DNA of 63,322 bases from Treponema sp. (GCA_024698325.1 JAILRG010000091.1:1-63322); one strand, 5' to 3'; counted from the stretch's first letter, positions 34,216 to 43,721 are shown. The notes: a model not told the origin generated them from the sequence alone. Made by a program: numbers and translations.

Positions 34216-35901
34216 TTAGAAAAGTCCGCTGATAAGGCCGTCGTCATCAACGTCAATGTTGAGCGCAGCGGGCAGTTTCGGAAGTCCCGGCATGGTCATG
34301 ATGTCTCCGGCAAGCACTACCACAAAACCGGCGCCGCTGTAGAGCTGCACGTCGCGCACGGGGAAGGCGTAACCAGAAGGAGCGCCCACCGCCTTGGGGT
34401 CATGGCTGATTGAATTCTGCGTTTTTGCAATGCAGACCGGAAGAGAGCCGTAGCCCTGCTCTGTAAAGAGAGCGAGCTTTTTAAGGGCAGCAGCAGAGAA
34501 TTCCACGCTGCCAGCCCGATAGATGGTCTTTGCAATCTTTTCAATTTTTTCCTTTAACGGAAGCTCGTCTGCATACAGGCAGTGGAAATCAGCCTTGTTG
34601 CTGTCGCAGATTTCTGCAACCCTGCCAGCAAGCTCCGTTACGCCTTCGCCGCCTTTTTCCCAGGATTCGCAGAGGATAGCCTCGCTACCGGCTCTGGCGC
34701 ACAGCTCTTTAATCAGCGCGATTTCTGCTTCCGTGTCGCTGACAAAGCGGTTGATGGCAACGACAGCGGGAACGCCATACTGGCGGATGTTTTCAATATG
34801 AACGCGCAGGTTTTCAAAGCCTAGGGTCAGGGATGCCAGGTTTTCCTTGCCTAAGTCCGCTTTTGCCACGCCGCCATGCATTTTAAGGGCGCGGATGGTC
34901 GCAACAATGACGACAGCGCTGGGCTTCAGTCCGGCTGCGCGACACTTAATGTCCATGAACTTTTCGGCGCCAAGGTCAGCGGCAAAGCCAGCTTCGGTCA
35001 CCACATAGTCACCACAAGCAAGGGCAGAAAGCGTTGCGTTTACGCTGTTACAGCCATGGGCGATATTTGCAAAGGGGCCGCCGTGGATAAAGGCAGGCGT
35101 TTTTTCAAGCGTCTGCACCACATTCGGGCGAATCGCGTCCTTTAAGAGAGCTGCAACAGCGCCCGTGCATTTAAGCGCGCCAAAGCGCACCGGCTCCTTG
35201 TTGTAATTCTGGGCAATCGTAATATTGTCGATGCGGGTTTTAAGTTCTGTAATCGAGCGGGAAAGGCAGATTATCGCCATGATTTCGCTTGCAACAGAAA
35301 TGCAGAAATGGTCTTCGCGGGGAACGCCGTCTGTGCGGCCGCCCATGCCGACAACGATGTTGCGCAGTGCCCGGTCGTTTAAGTCAACGCAGCGCTTCCA
35401 GCTGATGGTGCGGGGGTCGATGCCGAGCGCATTTCCCTGCTGGATGTGATTGTCGATAAGAGCTGCAATCAGGTTGTTGGCGGCCGTAATCGCGTGAATG
35501 TCGCCGGTAAAATGCAGGTTGATGTCTTCCATCGGGACGACCTGTGCATAGCCGCCGCCACAGGCACCGCCTTTTACGCCAAAGCAAGGACCGAGCGAAG
35601 GCTCACGCAGCGCAATGACTGCATTTTTACCGATTTTGCGCAGTCCGTCTCCCAGACCGATGGTCACTGTGGTCTTTCCTTCGCCAGCGGCAGTCGGAGT
35701 TACAGCAGTTACCAGAATAAGCTTTCCGCGTCCTGCTTCATCGGCAGACTTTGCCTGCAGTTCGCGAAGCTTTTTCATCGTTAGCTTAGCTTTGTATGTG
35801 CCATATAAATCTAACTCTTCCGGCTTAATACCGGCTTTTGCCGCCACCTCGGCAACAGGAATCATCGTGTTCTTCTGTGCAATTTCAATATCTGAAAGCA
35901 T
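34216..35901 (-). CDS. fhs: formate-tetrahydrofolate ligase
   Basis: Fhs makes 10-formyl-tetrahydrofolate from formate, tetrahydrofolate and ATP. The product has 561 residues, complete. [21 protein letters not shown] near residue 63 is the nucleotide loop, [35 protein letters not shown] is the family signature, and the C-terminus [14 protein letters not shown] is typical. It may serve purine synthesis, formate disposal or, in some termite-gut treponemes, acetogenesis; no other Wood-Ljungdahl gene is here. GGAG precedes the ATG, with a promoter at 35944-35972. Confidence 0.96.
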   Translation of the reverse strand: MLSDIEIAQKNTMIPVAEVAAKAGIKPEELDLYGTYKAKLTMKKLRELQAKSADEAGRGKLILVTAVTPTAAGEGKTTVTIGLGDGLRKIGKNAVIALREPSLGPCFGVKGGACGGGYAQVVPMEDINLHFTGDIHAITAANNLIAALIDNHIQQGNALGIDPRTISWKRCVDLNDRALRNIVVGMGGRTDGVPREDHFCISVASEIMAIICLSRSITELKTRIDNITIAQNYNKEPVRFGALKCTGAVAALLKDAIRPNVVQTLEKTPAFIHGGPFANIAHGCNSVNATLSALACGDYVVTEAGFAADLGAEKFMDIKCRAAGLKPSAVVIVATIRALKMHGGVAKADLGKENLASLTLGFENLRVHIENIRQYGVPAVVAINRFVSDTEAEIALIKELCARAGSEAILCESWEKGGEGVTELAGRVAEICDSNKADFHCLYADELPLKEKIEKIAKTIYRAGSVEFSAAALKKLALFTEQGYGSLPVCIAKTQNSISHDPKAVGAPSGYAFPVRDVQLYSGAGFVVVLAGDIMTMPGLPKLPAALNIDVDDDGLISGLF

Positions 35902-35943
35902 ACTGGTCTCCGTACAGGCTTACCCTGAAAAAAACTTCGTCTT

Positions 35944-35972
35944 ATTTTAGCGGAGAAGCAGCATATAGACAA
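35944..35972 (-). promoter_or_regulatory. promoter of fhs
   Basis: On the minus strand TTGTCT (35967-35972), 17 nt, TAAAAT (35944-35949), 42 nt before the ATG. Confidence 0.6.
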
Positions 35973-36044
35973 GATTGCTTACAAGCCCCAGCTGTCAGCA
36001 CACATAAATTCCACTGACGGCTACTCAAAACGCGATTCCTGACT

Positions 36045-36050
36045 TACAAT
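36045..36050 (+). promoter_or_regulatory. candidate -10 of GH2 gene, leaderless type
   Basis: TACAAT five bases before ATG 36056. The matching -35 is weak. Confidence 0.35.
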
Positions 36051-36055
36051 GGGTT

Positions 36056-38512
36056 ATGGCAAAATTCTTTTTAAACGATGACTGGGACTACGCTCCCGAT
36101 TATACCGATGACATGATTTCGTCGGCCTACACCGGCTCTTTTCAGAAAGTCAGGCTGCCTCACACTGTTGCAGAAACCCCATTTAACGCATTTCCGACTT
36201 CGCTCTATCAAAAGAAAGTCATATACCGGCGAAGCATTACGACAGAAAGCAGCTGGCAGGGAAAATGCATCCTGCTGAATATCGAAGGCGCCGCCCACAA
36301 AAGCGACGTCTACCTGAACGGCACGCACCTGTACACCCACGCATGCGGCTATACGGCCTTTACTGTAGACATAACGCAGCACCTGGCCCCGGCCGGAAGC
36401 CCTAATCTGCTCGTCATCGTCGTCGACAGCCACGAAAGCCTGAACCAGCCGCCGTTTGGTTTTGTCATCGACTACATGACCTACGGAGGCCTGTACCGCG
36501 AGGTCAGCCTTGAAGTGCGCCCACAGATGCACATCAAGGACGTTTTTGTGCATACCCAAGGCACCCGGCTGACAGCGGACGTCACGCTGCATGCTCATGA
36601 CGAAAAGCCCGCTTCCGGCCTTTACATTCACCAGAAAGTGCTGCCACTTCCTGACAGCACAAGCGGTAGCGCCCCCAGCACAATCCCACTTGCAGATTTT
36701 TCAGAGCCTGTTTCCTCATGCAAGCAGCAGGGAACCCCACTTACAGCGACCGGCACATGCGACGTTCCGGAAGCAGCATTCTGGAGCCTTACGCATCCGG
36801 TTTTGTACACGCTCGTCTCAAGCCTTACCGACAGCAACGGAACCGTAATCGACGAAGTTAGTACCCGCTTCGGCTTCCGGGACATACGCTTTGATGAATC
36901 AGGATTCTACCTGAACGGCGAAAAAATCAAGCTCCGCGGGCTGAACCGCCACCAGAGCTGGCCCTACGTCGGCTACGCCATGCCCCGCTCCATGCAGCGC
37001 GAAGACGCAGACATCCTTAAATACGAGCTGGGACTGAACGAAGTCCGCACAAGCCATTACCCGCAGAGCCAGCACTTTATCGACCGCTGTGACGAAATCG
37101 GGCTTCTGGTATTCACGGAATTACCCGGCTGGCAGCACATCGGCGACAGCGCATGGAAAGAGCAGGCGGTGCAGAACGTCCGGGACATGGTCCTTCAGTA
37201 CAGAAATCACCCTTCAATTTTTCTCTGGGGCGTCAGAATCAACGAAAGCATGGATGATGATGAGCTGTACACGCGTACCAACGCCGCTGCCAGAGAACTC
37301 GACCCCACACGCCCTACCGGCGGTGTACGGTTCCTGCAGAAAAGTCATCTTCTCGAAGATGTCTACACCTTCAATGATTTCAGCTGTTACGGGCCAAACG
37401 CCGGCTGCCTTCCGAAAAAGAAAGTGACCGCCACTAAAAAAGGCTATCTTATCAGCGAATACAACGGCCACATGTACCCCACCAAAAGCTTCGACTGCGA
37501 ATCCCACCGCACGGAGCACGCCCTTCGCCACGCAAAAGTGCTCGACGCCGTTTACAGCAGGGAGGAAATCGCAGGCGCAAGCGGCTGGTGCATGACCGAC
37601 TACAACACGCACAAAGACTTTGGTTCCGGCGACTACATCTGCTACCACGGCGTCATGGATATGTTCCGCAACCCGAAAACAGCCGCGGCTGTCTACAGAA
37701 GCCAGGAAGAAGCCTCCGTCGTCGGTGACGTTCTCGTGCTTACTTCCAGCATGGACATCGGCGAGCATCCAGGTGGAGCACGCGGCGATGTGTACATCAT
37801 CACAAATGCTGACAGCGTCAAAATGTACGTTAACGGCATTTTCATCAAAGAATACACGGCTTCCGATTCTCCGTACAAACACCTCAGGCACGGTCCGATT
37901 CTTATAGACGACTACATCGGCCACCGCCTTGTTGACGAAGACGGCATCTCCGAAAAATACTCAGCGCCAATGAAGGCCATGCTCTTTGCGCTGCAAAAAT
38001 ACGGTGTCGACAGGCTCCCCTTGCGCTTTATCTGCAAGGGGCTGCATCTCTGGCTTAAAGGCGTAACAAACCCGAATAAGCTTCGCACGCTCTACGGAAA
38101 ATACATCGGGAACTGGGGCGGAGAATCGGTTAAATATACGTTTGAGTCCTACCGGGAAGGAAAACGCGTGCAGACTGTCGTAAAAACAGCCGCCCAGAAC
38201 GTGCACGTCCAGGCGCATGCCCGCCGCCTTACGCTAACAGAAGATGCCACATACGACACGGCTTCCGTTCAGATTCTTGCGCTAGACGAGTACGGAAACG
38301 TGCAGCCTTACTGTCAGGAAGCGGTTACGTTGCGAACCGAAGGTGCCATTCTCCTGACAGGACCGAAAGCCGTATCTCTAAAAGGCGGCATGGCCGGCTG
38401 TTATGTGCGCTCCGACGGGAAGAGCGGTACCGGCACGCTTGTGATTACAGACTGGCAGGGAAACGAACAGCGCCTTTCCTTCGATGTGACTGTCACCAAA
38501 AAAAGCAGGTAG
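36056..38512 (+). CDS. glycoside hydrolase family 2 (beta-galactosidase-like)
   Basis: The product has 818 residues. An N-terminal sugar-binding sandwich (about 1-165, with NIEGAAHKSDVYLNG and PYGGLYRE-type motifs) and an immunoglobulin-like domain (about 170-275) precede the TIM barrel (about 280-570). KLRGLNRHQSWPYVG opens the barrel. Glu397 in WGVRINES is the acid/base and Glu468 in LISEYNGH the nucleophile. About 230 further residues include Ig-like modules common in GH2 enzymes of DUF4982 type. There is no signal peptide, so it acts on imported oligosaccharides. Sugar specificity cannot be read. There is no ribosome site. Confidence 0.9.
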   Translation: MAKFFLNDDWDYAPDYTDDMISSAYTGSFQKVRLPHTVAETPFNAFPTSLYQKKVIYRRSITTESSWQGKCILLNIEGAAHKSDVYLNGTHLYTHACGYTAFTVDITQHLAPAGSPNLLVIVVDSHESLNQPPFGFVIDYMTYGGLYREVSLEVRPQMHIKDVFVHTQGTRLTADVTLHAHDEKPASGLYIHQKVLPLPDSTSGSAPSTIPLADFSEPVSSCKQQGTPLTATGTCDVPEAAFWSLTHPVLYTLVSSLTDSNGTVIDEVSTRFGFRDIRFDESGFYLNGEKIKLRGLNRHQSWPYVGYAMPRSMQREDADILKYELGLNEVRTSHYPQSQHFIDRCDEIGLLVFTELPGWQHIGDSAWKEQAVQNVRDMVLQYRNHPSIFLWGVRINESMDDDELYTRTNAAARELDPTRPTGGVRFLQKSHLLEDVYTFNDFSCYGPNAGCLPKKKVTATKKGYLISEYNGHMYPTKSFDCESHRTEHALRHAKVLDAVYSREEIAGASGWCMTDYNTHKDFGSGDYICYHGVMDMFRNPKTAAAVYRSQEEASVVGDVLVLTSSMDIGEHPGGARGDVYIITNADSVKMYVNGIFIKEYTASDSPYKHLRHGPILIDDYIGHRLVDEDGISEKYSAPMKAMLFALQKYGVDRLPLRFICKGLHLWLKGVTNPNKLRTLYGKYIGNWGGESVKYTFESYREGKRVQTVVKTAAQNVHVQAHARRLTLTEDATYDTASVQILALDEYGNVQPYCQEAVTLRTEGAILLTGPKAVSLKGGMAGCYVRSDGKSGTGTLVITDWQGNEQRLSFDVTVTKKSR

Positions 38513-38559
38513 CTGTAGCCGAGTAGCAGCAGTCAAGGGACGCACCCAGCACGCAAAAA

Positions 38560-38583
38560 AAATAGTTTTATATCAAACTATTT
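38560..38583. promoter_or_regulatory. putative MarR operator
   Basis: A perfect 9-bp inverted repeat AAATAGTTT/AAACTATTT with six bases between overlaps the -35 of the MarR gene, the usual layout of autoregulated MarR operators. Confidence 0.75.
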
Positions 38584-38610
38584 ACAAACAGCGTACAATC
38601 CCGCTATACT
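38581..38610 (+). promoter_or_regulatory. promoter of MarR-BMP transporter operon, leaderless type
   Basis: TTTACA (38581-38586), 18 nt, TATACT (38605-38610), then six bases and ATG. Confidence 0.65.
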
Positions 38611-38616
38611 CGCATC

Positions 38617-39066
38617 ATGGAATACGATGTTACCTCGGTTGTCAGCTTGATTTCCTGCATTCATTCTACTGCGGCAGACTTCCTGCAGCAGAAAATGAAG
38701 GACTACGGACTTCCTGAACTAGTGTCATCTCACGGTTTTATTCTTTTCAGGCTTTCCCGGGAACCCCGCCTGACTTTAGGCGAACTGTCGGAAAAGATTA
38801 ACCGGGATAAGTCCACGACAACAGTGCTTGTCAGAAAACTTGAAAAATCCGGGCTGATAGCATTCGAAAAAGACGAAGCTGACAGCCGGAAAAAGTATGT
38901 TTTACTGACAGAAAAAGGCCGGCTTTACACAGACACTACTGCACGTATCTCCACCGAGCTTCTGCAAACCTGTTACAAAGGATTTGAGCAAGAAGAGAAA
39001 GAATTGCTTACAGCCCTGCTTATGCGATTCCATACTAATATTCACCCAGGAGATTTACACAAATGA
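38617..39066 (+). CDS. MarR-family transcriptional regulator
   Basis: The product has 149 residues of winged helix type. LSREPRLTLGELSEKINRDKSTTTVLVRKLEKSGLIAFEKDEADSRKKYVLLTEKG carries the recognition helix and the wing with the conserved DxR-type turn (DEADSRKK). MarR dimers usually repress their own operon until a small ligand binds. The stop overlaps the binding-protein gene as ATGA, so regulator and importer are made together. A perfect inverted repeat at 38560-38583 is the likely site. The inducer may be the imported ligand. Confidence 0.92.
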   Translation: MEYDVTSVVSLISCIHSTAADFLQQKMKDYGLPELVSSHGFILFRLSREPRLTLGELSEKINRDKSTTTVLVRKLEKSGLIAFEKDEADSRKKYVLLTEKGRLYTDTTARISTELLQTCYKGFEQEEKELLTALLMRFHTNIHPGDLHK

Positions 39067-40112
39067 GTCATTCCATCAAAAGCATATTGAAGACCGCAGG
39101 AGAAGCACTTTTACTTTCAGCATGCATAGCTTTCACCAGCTGCGGCCGCGAGACAAAGACAAAAGCCCCTTCCATAGCAGTATTTATACCCGGCATCATG
39201 GCCGATTCACCGACCTATGCAAAGCTTGCAGAAGGCGTCACCGAAGCGGTCGATGCTCATAACGAGGCGCTCACCCAGGCCGGCGCCGCTTCTTCGGCAC
39301 TTGTAAAACTCACCGTTATGGAAGCAGGAACCAATCAGGCAGAATGGGCAACGAAGCTTGCAGCCCTCTCTGCCACCGGCGACTACGATGTGATTATTTC
39401 TTCCAACGAGTCGCTGCCAGAGCTATGCGTGCCGCTGACAGCACAATTCCCCGACCAGAAATTCCTGCTGCTGCACGGCGCACTCGACGGAAATCCGAAC
39501 ATCGCCTGCGTCGACTACGACCAGCGCGAACAATGCTACCTTACCGGCTATATTTCCGCGCTGATGTCAAAAAATCACAAAGTCGCGCTGATTGCAGGTC
39601 AGGAATACCCCGCAATGAACGGCATCATGCTTCCCTATTTTGCACGCGGAGCTTCTGACGCTGTCGCCGGCACAACCTGCGATTTTCGCATCGTCGGTAA
39701 CTGGTACGACGCTTCAAAAGGATCTGAAATCGCCGATGCGCTGATTCAAACCGGCGTGGACGTCATACTGCCGATATGTGGTGGCGCCGCGCAGGGAATC
39801 ATCTCAAGCGCCAGGGAGCACGGCATTTACCTCGCGTACAACGACAGCGGCGCCTTCAGCAAAGCCCCGGGGACCATAATTTCTTCCTGCTTTACAAAAC
39901 AGCAGTATGCCGCCCGCAAGGTGACAGACGACTTTCTGAACGGAAAAACGGTCTGGGGAAAAACGCTCCGCGTAGGCTTGCAGCAGGGCTACATTGAATT
40001 TGACGACAAAAACCCGCTGTACATCAGCACCGTTCCGCAATCCGTCCGCGACAAGATGAGCGAGCTGTTGCAGAACTTTACAAGCGGAAACATTGAGGTG
40101 CCAAAACTCTAA
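39063..40112 (+). CDS. BMP-family ABC importer lipoprotein (nucleoside or riboflavin class)
   Basis: The product has 349 residues. The N-terminus has a signal peptide with two possible lipidation cysteines, Cys21 (LSAC) and Cys27 (FTSC). The mature part has the BMP/PnrA fold signatures: VFIPGIMADSPTYAKLAEGV, a DYDVIISSNESLPE stretch, and DYDQREQCYLTGYISALMSKNHKVALIAGQ near residue 157. In Treponema pallidum this family includes TmpC/PnrA (purine nucleosides) and RfuA (riboflavin). The gene order binding protein, ATPase, permease, permease matches rfuABCD. No FMN riboswitch is seen, so the ligand stays open. Confidence 0.9.
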   Translation: MSHSIKSILKTAGEALLLSACIAFTSCGRETKTKAPSIAVFIPGIMADSPTYAKLAEGVTEAVDAHNEALTQAGAASSALVKLTVMEAGTNQAEWATKLAALSATGDYDVIISSNESLPELCVPLTAQFPDQKFLLLHGALDGNPNIACVDYDQREQCYLTGYISALMSKNHKVALIAGQEYPAMNGIMLPYFARGASDAVAGTTCDFRIVGNWYDASKGSEIADALIQTGVDVILPICGGAAQGIISSAREHGIYLAYNDSGAFSKAPGTIISSCFTKQQYAARKVTDDFLNGKTVWGKTLRVGLQQGYIEFDDKNPLYISTVPQSVRDKMSELLQNFTSGNIEVPKL

Positions 40113-41671
40113 TGACAATAGAAGTCCAGAATCTGAGTAAAAAATATCCGCTCAAAACCGCTCTCGACAGCGTTTCTGCCCGCTTCGAAAGCGGAAAGAT
40201 TCATGCACTTCTTGGGGAAAACGGAGCCGGAAAATCAACGCTGGCAGCAATCATTTCCGGTTCCATTCCGCAGACAGACGGAACGCTTTTGATAGACGGA
40301 AAACCCGCTCGTTTTGAACGGCCGCGTGACGCGCTTTCCAGGGGAATTGTCATCGTCCAGCAACGACCTCTCCTTGCCCAATCCCTTACAGCCCGCGAAA
40401 ACATAATCCTACAGCTTTCAGGCTTTCCAGGAGAGCGACCGACCCGCAAGCAGATTCAGCAAAAACTAAAAGAGCTTGACGAGCTTCGCAAACTGTGGGC
40501 GCCAAATCTTCCGCTTGCAGTTCCCGTTCAGGACTTAGGCGGTAACCAGCGCTTTTACGTCGCCTTTCTGGGCGCGCTGCTGCTTAAGCCTCAGTTCCTG
40601 ATACTCGACGAGCCCTCTGCGTTCCTCGACATGGACGAGCGCATGCATTTGTATGAGCACCTGCGCGTCTCGGTTGCTGAAGGGCTGACCGTACTTGTCA
40701 TCACGCATTCCAATGCCGAAGCCGAAACATACGCCGACACGGTAACCATGCTGACAAAAGGCAGGCTGCAAGCCCGCTACGAAAGCCCCGGTGCCTACCG
40801 CGCGTCTACAAGCAGCCAGTCAGTACGTAAGCAGCGTGCGCTGAAGCCGAATAAAGAGGAATTACGCAGCCTTTCAAACGCCGGCCCTAAAAGCGCACCG
40901 GCTGCTTCCTCCACCCCACTTGCTGACAGCACAAGCGGCCAGCAAGCAACGCTCTGTTTTTCACTCGACCGGGTTTCCTGCCGCCCCAAAAACAAGCCTG
41001 CCCTGCTCGAAGCGTCGCTCGAAGTACACTACGGCGAAATCACTGCGGTAACCGGCTTAAAGGAAGCAGCCCTCGACACGCTCGAGGACCTCGTAACGGG
41101 GCTGTCTTCCGGGATCTCAACCGGAAGCGCCACATTCATTCCCCGCGCTTCTGGAAGCAGAACCAAGCCGTATTCATTCAATCTGTCTCGAAAGCCGCTT
41201 ACCGCGCGTTTTTTGCGCCAGCACCGGACGGCGATAGTTCCCAGCGACCGCACCTTCAGGGCATCGAATCCAGCGCTTACGATTTCGCAAATGCTTTCTG
41301 TTTACCTGCCTTCATCCCTGCACCAATCGCCCGACGCGTATGCGCGCGAGCTGATTACCCGGGCCGGAGTCTCCATCACGCCGCAGGAAAAAGCCAGCAA
41401 CCTGAGCGGCGGCATGATGCAGCGTCTCATCCTTATGCGGGAACTATCGGAGCAACCTGATTTCATCATTTTCTGTAATCCGCTTCAGGGCCTCGACAAA
41501 AACGGCCAGCAGAAGATGACAGAAATTGCCGTAGAGCTTGCATCCCAGGGGAAAGCCGTTCTGATTATCGGCGCCGCAGATTTCCCGCTATCGCTTTGCC
41601 GCCGCGTCTATGCACTGGAAAGCGGTATCTGCCGCAAATCTTTTCCCGCAGACCAAGGAGCCTCAACATGA
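40112..41671 (+). CDS. duplicated ABC ATPase of BMP-type importer, one site degenerate
   Basis: The product has 519 residues with two ATPase halves. The first has an intact Walker A GENGAGKS (35-42), Walker B LILDEP (163-168) and switch His199, but its signature reads DLGGNQ (141-146). The second lacks a P-loop lysine (GLKEAALD at 315-322) and has Asn for the catalytic Glu (FIIFCNP, 451-457), yet keeps a good signature LSGGMMQ (431-437). Since each site pairs one Walker A with the other signature, one composite site should be active and the other dead. It overlaps the neighbouring genes by 1 and 4 nt. Confidence 0.92.
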   Translation: MTIEVQNLSKKYPLKTALDSVSARFESGKIHALLGENGAGKSTLAAIISGSIPQTDGTLLIDGKPARFERPRDALSRGIVIVQQRPLLAQSLTARENIILQLSGFPGERPTRKQIQQKLKELDELRKLWAPNLPLAVPVQDLGGNQRFYVAFLGALLLKPQFLILDEPSAFLDMDERMHLYEHLRVSVAEGLTVLVITHSNAEAETYADTVTMLTKGRLQARYESPGAYRASTSSQSVRKQRALKPNKEELRSLSNAGPKSAPAASSTPLADSTSGQQATLCFSLDRVSCRPKNKPALLEASLEVHYGEITAVTGLKEAALDTLEDLVTGLSSGISTGSATFIPRASGSRTKPYSFNLSRKPLTARFLRQHRTAIVPSDRTFRASNPALTISQMLSVYLPSSLHQSPDAYARELITRAGVSITPQEKASNLSGGMMQRLILMRELSEQPDFIIFCNPLQGLDKNGQQKMTEIAVELASQGKAVLIIGAADFPLSLCRRVYALESGICRKSFPADQGAST

Positions 41672-42705
41672 AATTTCTTCCCGTCACAATCAAACGGCCG
41701 CCGCTTTCTTCAATTCTGGCGCCTCTTTCCGGACTTGCCGTCTGCATACTCATCATCATTACCTGCGGGAAAAACCCTTCGCAGGCGCTTGTATCCCTGT
41801 TTACCGGCACCTTTACCAGCACCTACTATTTCGGCTCCATGCTGAATACGGCTGCATTTCTGATGACAGCTGGCGCTGGAGCTGCTATCGCCATGAAAAG
41901 CGGTAATATGAACCTCGGCGGCGAAGGGCAAGTATATGCAGGGGGCTATGTTACGGCGCTTGTTCTGGGAAGCCGCTGGGCCTCCTCTGCCGGCGTGTTT
42001 ACAGCCTGCGCGGCTGCCCTCTTTGCCGCACTTGCAACAGGTGCGCTGCTTGCAGCAATTTCTGCCTTACTGAAGGAACTTCGCGGCGCTCAAGTCCTGC
42101 TCACATCCTTTTTAGTTTCTGCAGCGCTCCTTCCCCTTATCGACGGCCTTTTGATTTCCTCGATGAACGGACGCACTGAAGGCCAGCATTTGATTGCCCT
42201 TCCCTACATCCCGGAGCCGTTCCGCCTGCCGCGCCTTCTTGCGCCGTCACCACTGACTGTAACATTCTTTTTTGCCTGCGCAATTTGTCTCGCCCTCTGG
42301 CTTTTCCTTGCACACACCACAGCCGGCCGCCATACCATCATCTGGGGTAAAGCTCCGCTCTTTGCACGCGCCTCAGGCTATTCCTCCACAGCAGCAAGCT
42401 TCGGCCCCCTTGCCGTTTCCGGCGCCCTCCATGCGCTTACAGGTTTCTTCGCAGTCTGCGGCACCTACTACACCTGCCACAAGGACTTTTACGTCAACAT
42501 GGGCTGGAACGGGCTAAGCTGTGCGCTCATTGTGTCGGCGCGGCCACTCGCCCTCATCCCCTCTGCGCTTGTGCTTTCCTGGCTGTACACGTCTGCCGGC
42601 AGAGTCGCATTGACACAGGGCTTCGGTTTCGACATCAGCGGAATCATACAGGGAGTCGTCCTGTTCGCCATCGCAATTCCTTTTTTCCAAAAGGAGCCGG
42701 GCTGA
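41668..42705 (+). CDS. ABC importer permease 1 (BMP-type system)
   Basis: The product has 345 residues and about nine or ten membrane helices. AAIAMKSGNMNLGGEGQVYAGGYVTALVLG near residue 75 is the conserved region of the RbsC/YufP-type permeases. The start at 41668 has AAGGAG and overlaps the ATPase stop as ATGA. A longer frame into the ATPase gene is rejected. A 129-nt gap separates it from the second permease, unusually long for this operon type. Confidence 0.9.
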   Translation: MKFLPVTIKRPPLSSILAPLSGLAVCILIIITCGKNPSQALVSLFTGTFTSTYYFGSMLNTAAFLMTAGAGAAIAMKSGNMNLGGEGQVYAGGYVTALVLGSRWASSAGVFTACAAALFAALATGALLAAISALLKELRGAQVLLTSFLVSAALLPLIDGLLISSMNGRTEGQHLIALPYIPEPFRLPRLLAPSPLTVTFFFACAICLALWLFLAHTTAGRHTIIWGKAPLFARASGYSSTAASFGPLAVSGALHALTGFFAVCGTYYTCHKDFYVNMGWNGLSCALIVSARPLALIPSALVLSWLYTSAGRVALTQGFGFDISGIIQGVVLFAIAIPFFQKEPG

Positions 42706-42834
42706 TACCACGGGTTTTTCAGCCGAAGGCCGTCCGGTTTTGCATCCTGCAAGGCGCCGATTTCGTCAAACCAAAATGAAGGAACGAATTCCCTGGAGAC
42801 GGCAGCAGCACAGATTTTACAAGGAGATAACAGC

Positions 42835-43656
42835 ATGGTACTTTCAATTTTCATAATAGCAGCTCCACTTCTTTTGATAACGCTCGGAGCGCTGGTTTCT
42901 GAATACGCAGGCCGGCTTGCCATGTTCATGGAGCATGTCATCAATTTAGGCGGCTTTTTCTGCTATGCCCTCACGCTGGCAACAGGAAGCCTGGCCGCCG
43001 GAATGCTGCTTTCCGTCACGCTCTGCACGCTCCTCGTGTTCTGCATGGACAAAACCGCCTCCCATTTCGGCGCAAATCCGTTTCTCGTCTCGCTTGCCAT
43101 GAACCTGCTGTTTGCGGCTCTCACGACGTTCTTTTCTGCGTTGATTTTTAAGACACGCGGCGTTCTGTACGATGACTCCTTCCAGTTTTCTGCGGCTTTT
43201 ACCCGCCTCGCCACGTCTGCACTCTGTTACGTTCTGGTGGCGCTCATCATCGGACTCTTGCGCGGAACAACGACGGGACTAGCACTTCGCATCACTGGCA
43301 GTTCTGCAGACGTCCTTAGCGCCCGTGGAATGAACCCCGCCTTTTACCGAAACCTTTCGTGGATGATAGCCGCTTCCTCTGGCGCGCTTGCAGGCTGCGT
43401 ACTGACAGCCCGGCTTTCCTCGTTTGTACCCGGCGTCTCTTCCGGCAGGGGCTGGACTGCGCTTGCAGCCGTCTTTCTGGGACGAAAGCATCCGGTTATA
43501 GTCGTACTGGCAGTACTCGTTTTTGCCATCGCTGAATACGCAAGCACCACGATTCAGAACATTCCCGGCTTTGCCTCAATCCCGTCGTCACTGCTCCTCT
43601 CACTTCCCTACCTGCTGGCGCTCGCACTCATCATCCTGATTCCGCAGAAAAAATAA
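42835..43656 (+). CDS. ABC importer permease 2 (BMP-type system)
   Basis: The product has 273 residues and about eight membrane helices, shorter than the usual 300-320 of YufQ-type permeases. The start region IAAPLLLITLGALVSEYAGRLAMFMEHVINLGGFF aligns with the family segment normally reading SERSGVVNIGLEGIM, although the family residues there are poorly kept. RGMNPAFYRNLSWMIAASSGALAG and GRGWTALAAVFLGRKHP are well conserved. CAAGGAG precedes the ATG. It pairs with permease 1 in the membrane. Confidence 0.88.
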   Translation: MVLSIFIIAAPLLLITLGALVSEYAGRLAMFMEHVINLGGFFCYALTLATGSLAAGMLLSVTLCTLLVFCMDKTASHFGANPFLVSLAMNLLFAALTTFFSALIFKTRGVLYDDSFQFSAAFTRLATSALCYVLVALIIGLLRGTTTGLALRITGSSADVLSARGMNPAFYRNLSWMIAASSGALAGCVLTARLSSFVPGVSSGRGWTALAAVFLGRKHPVIVVLAVLVFAIAEYASTTIQNIPGFASIPSSLLLSLPYLLALALIILIPQKK

Positions 43657-43684
43657 ACGGCGGAAGCCCTTTGGCCACCGCCGT
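43657..43684. repeat. hairpin at the end of the BMP-type operon
   Basis: ACGGCGG/CCGCCGT with a 14-nt loop begins on the base after the stop codon. No T run follows. A second imperfect stem CTCCTGT/ACAGGGAG lies at 43685-43718, before the convergent gene's stop. Confidence 0.65.
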
Positions 43685-43721
43685 CTCCTGTTATTACAAG
43701 AACTTTTATTACAGGGAGCTG

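Noticed and set aside
36049..36056. Alternative ATG at 36049 for the GH2 gene
   Set aside because: It is 7 nt upstream and so out of frame with the GH2 reading frame.
38513..38616. FMN riboswitch that would mark the BMP importer as a riboflavin system
   Set aside because: The region is too short and holds a MarR-type inverted repeat; no conserved FMN-aptamer elements were recognised.
42706..42834. A missing or broken gene between the two importer permeases
   Set aside because: The 129-nt gap has no frame with family similarity, and both permeases are largely complete. The N-terminus of the second is short but has a good ribosome site at its ATG.
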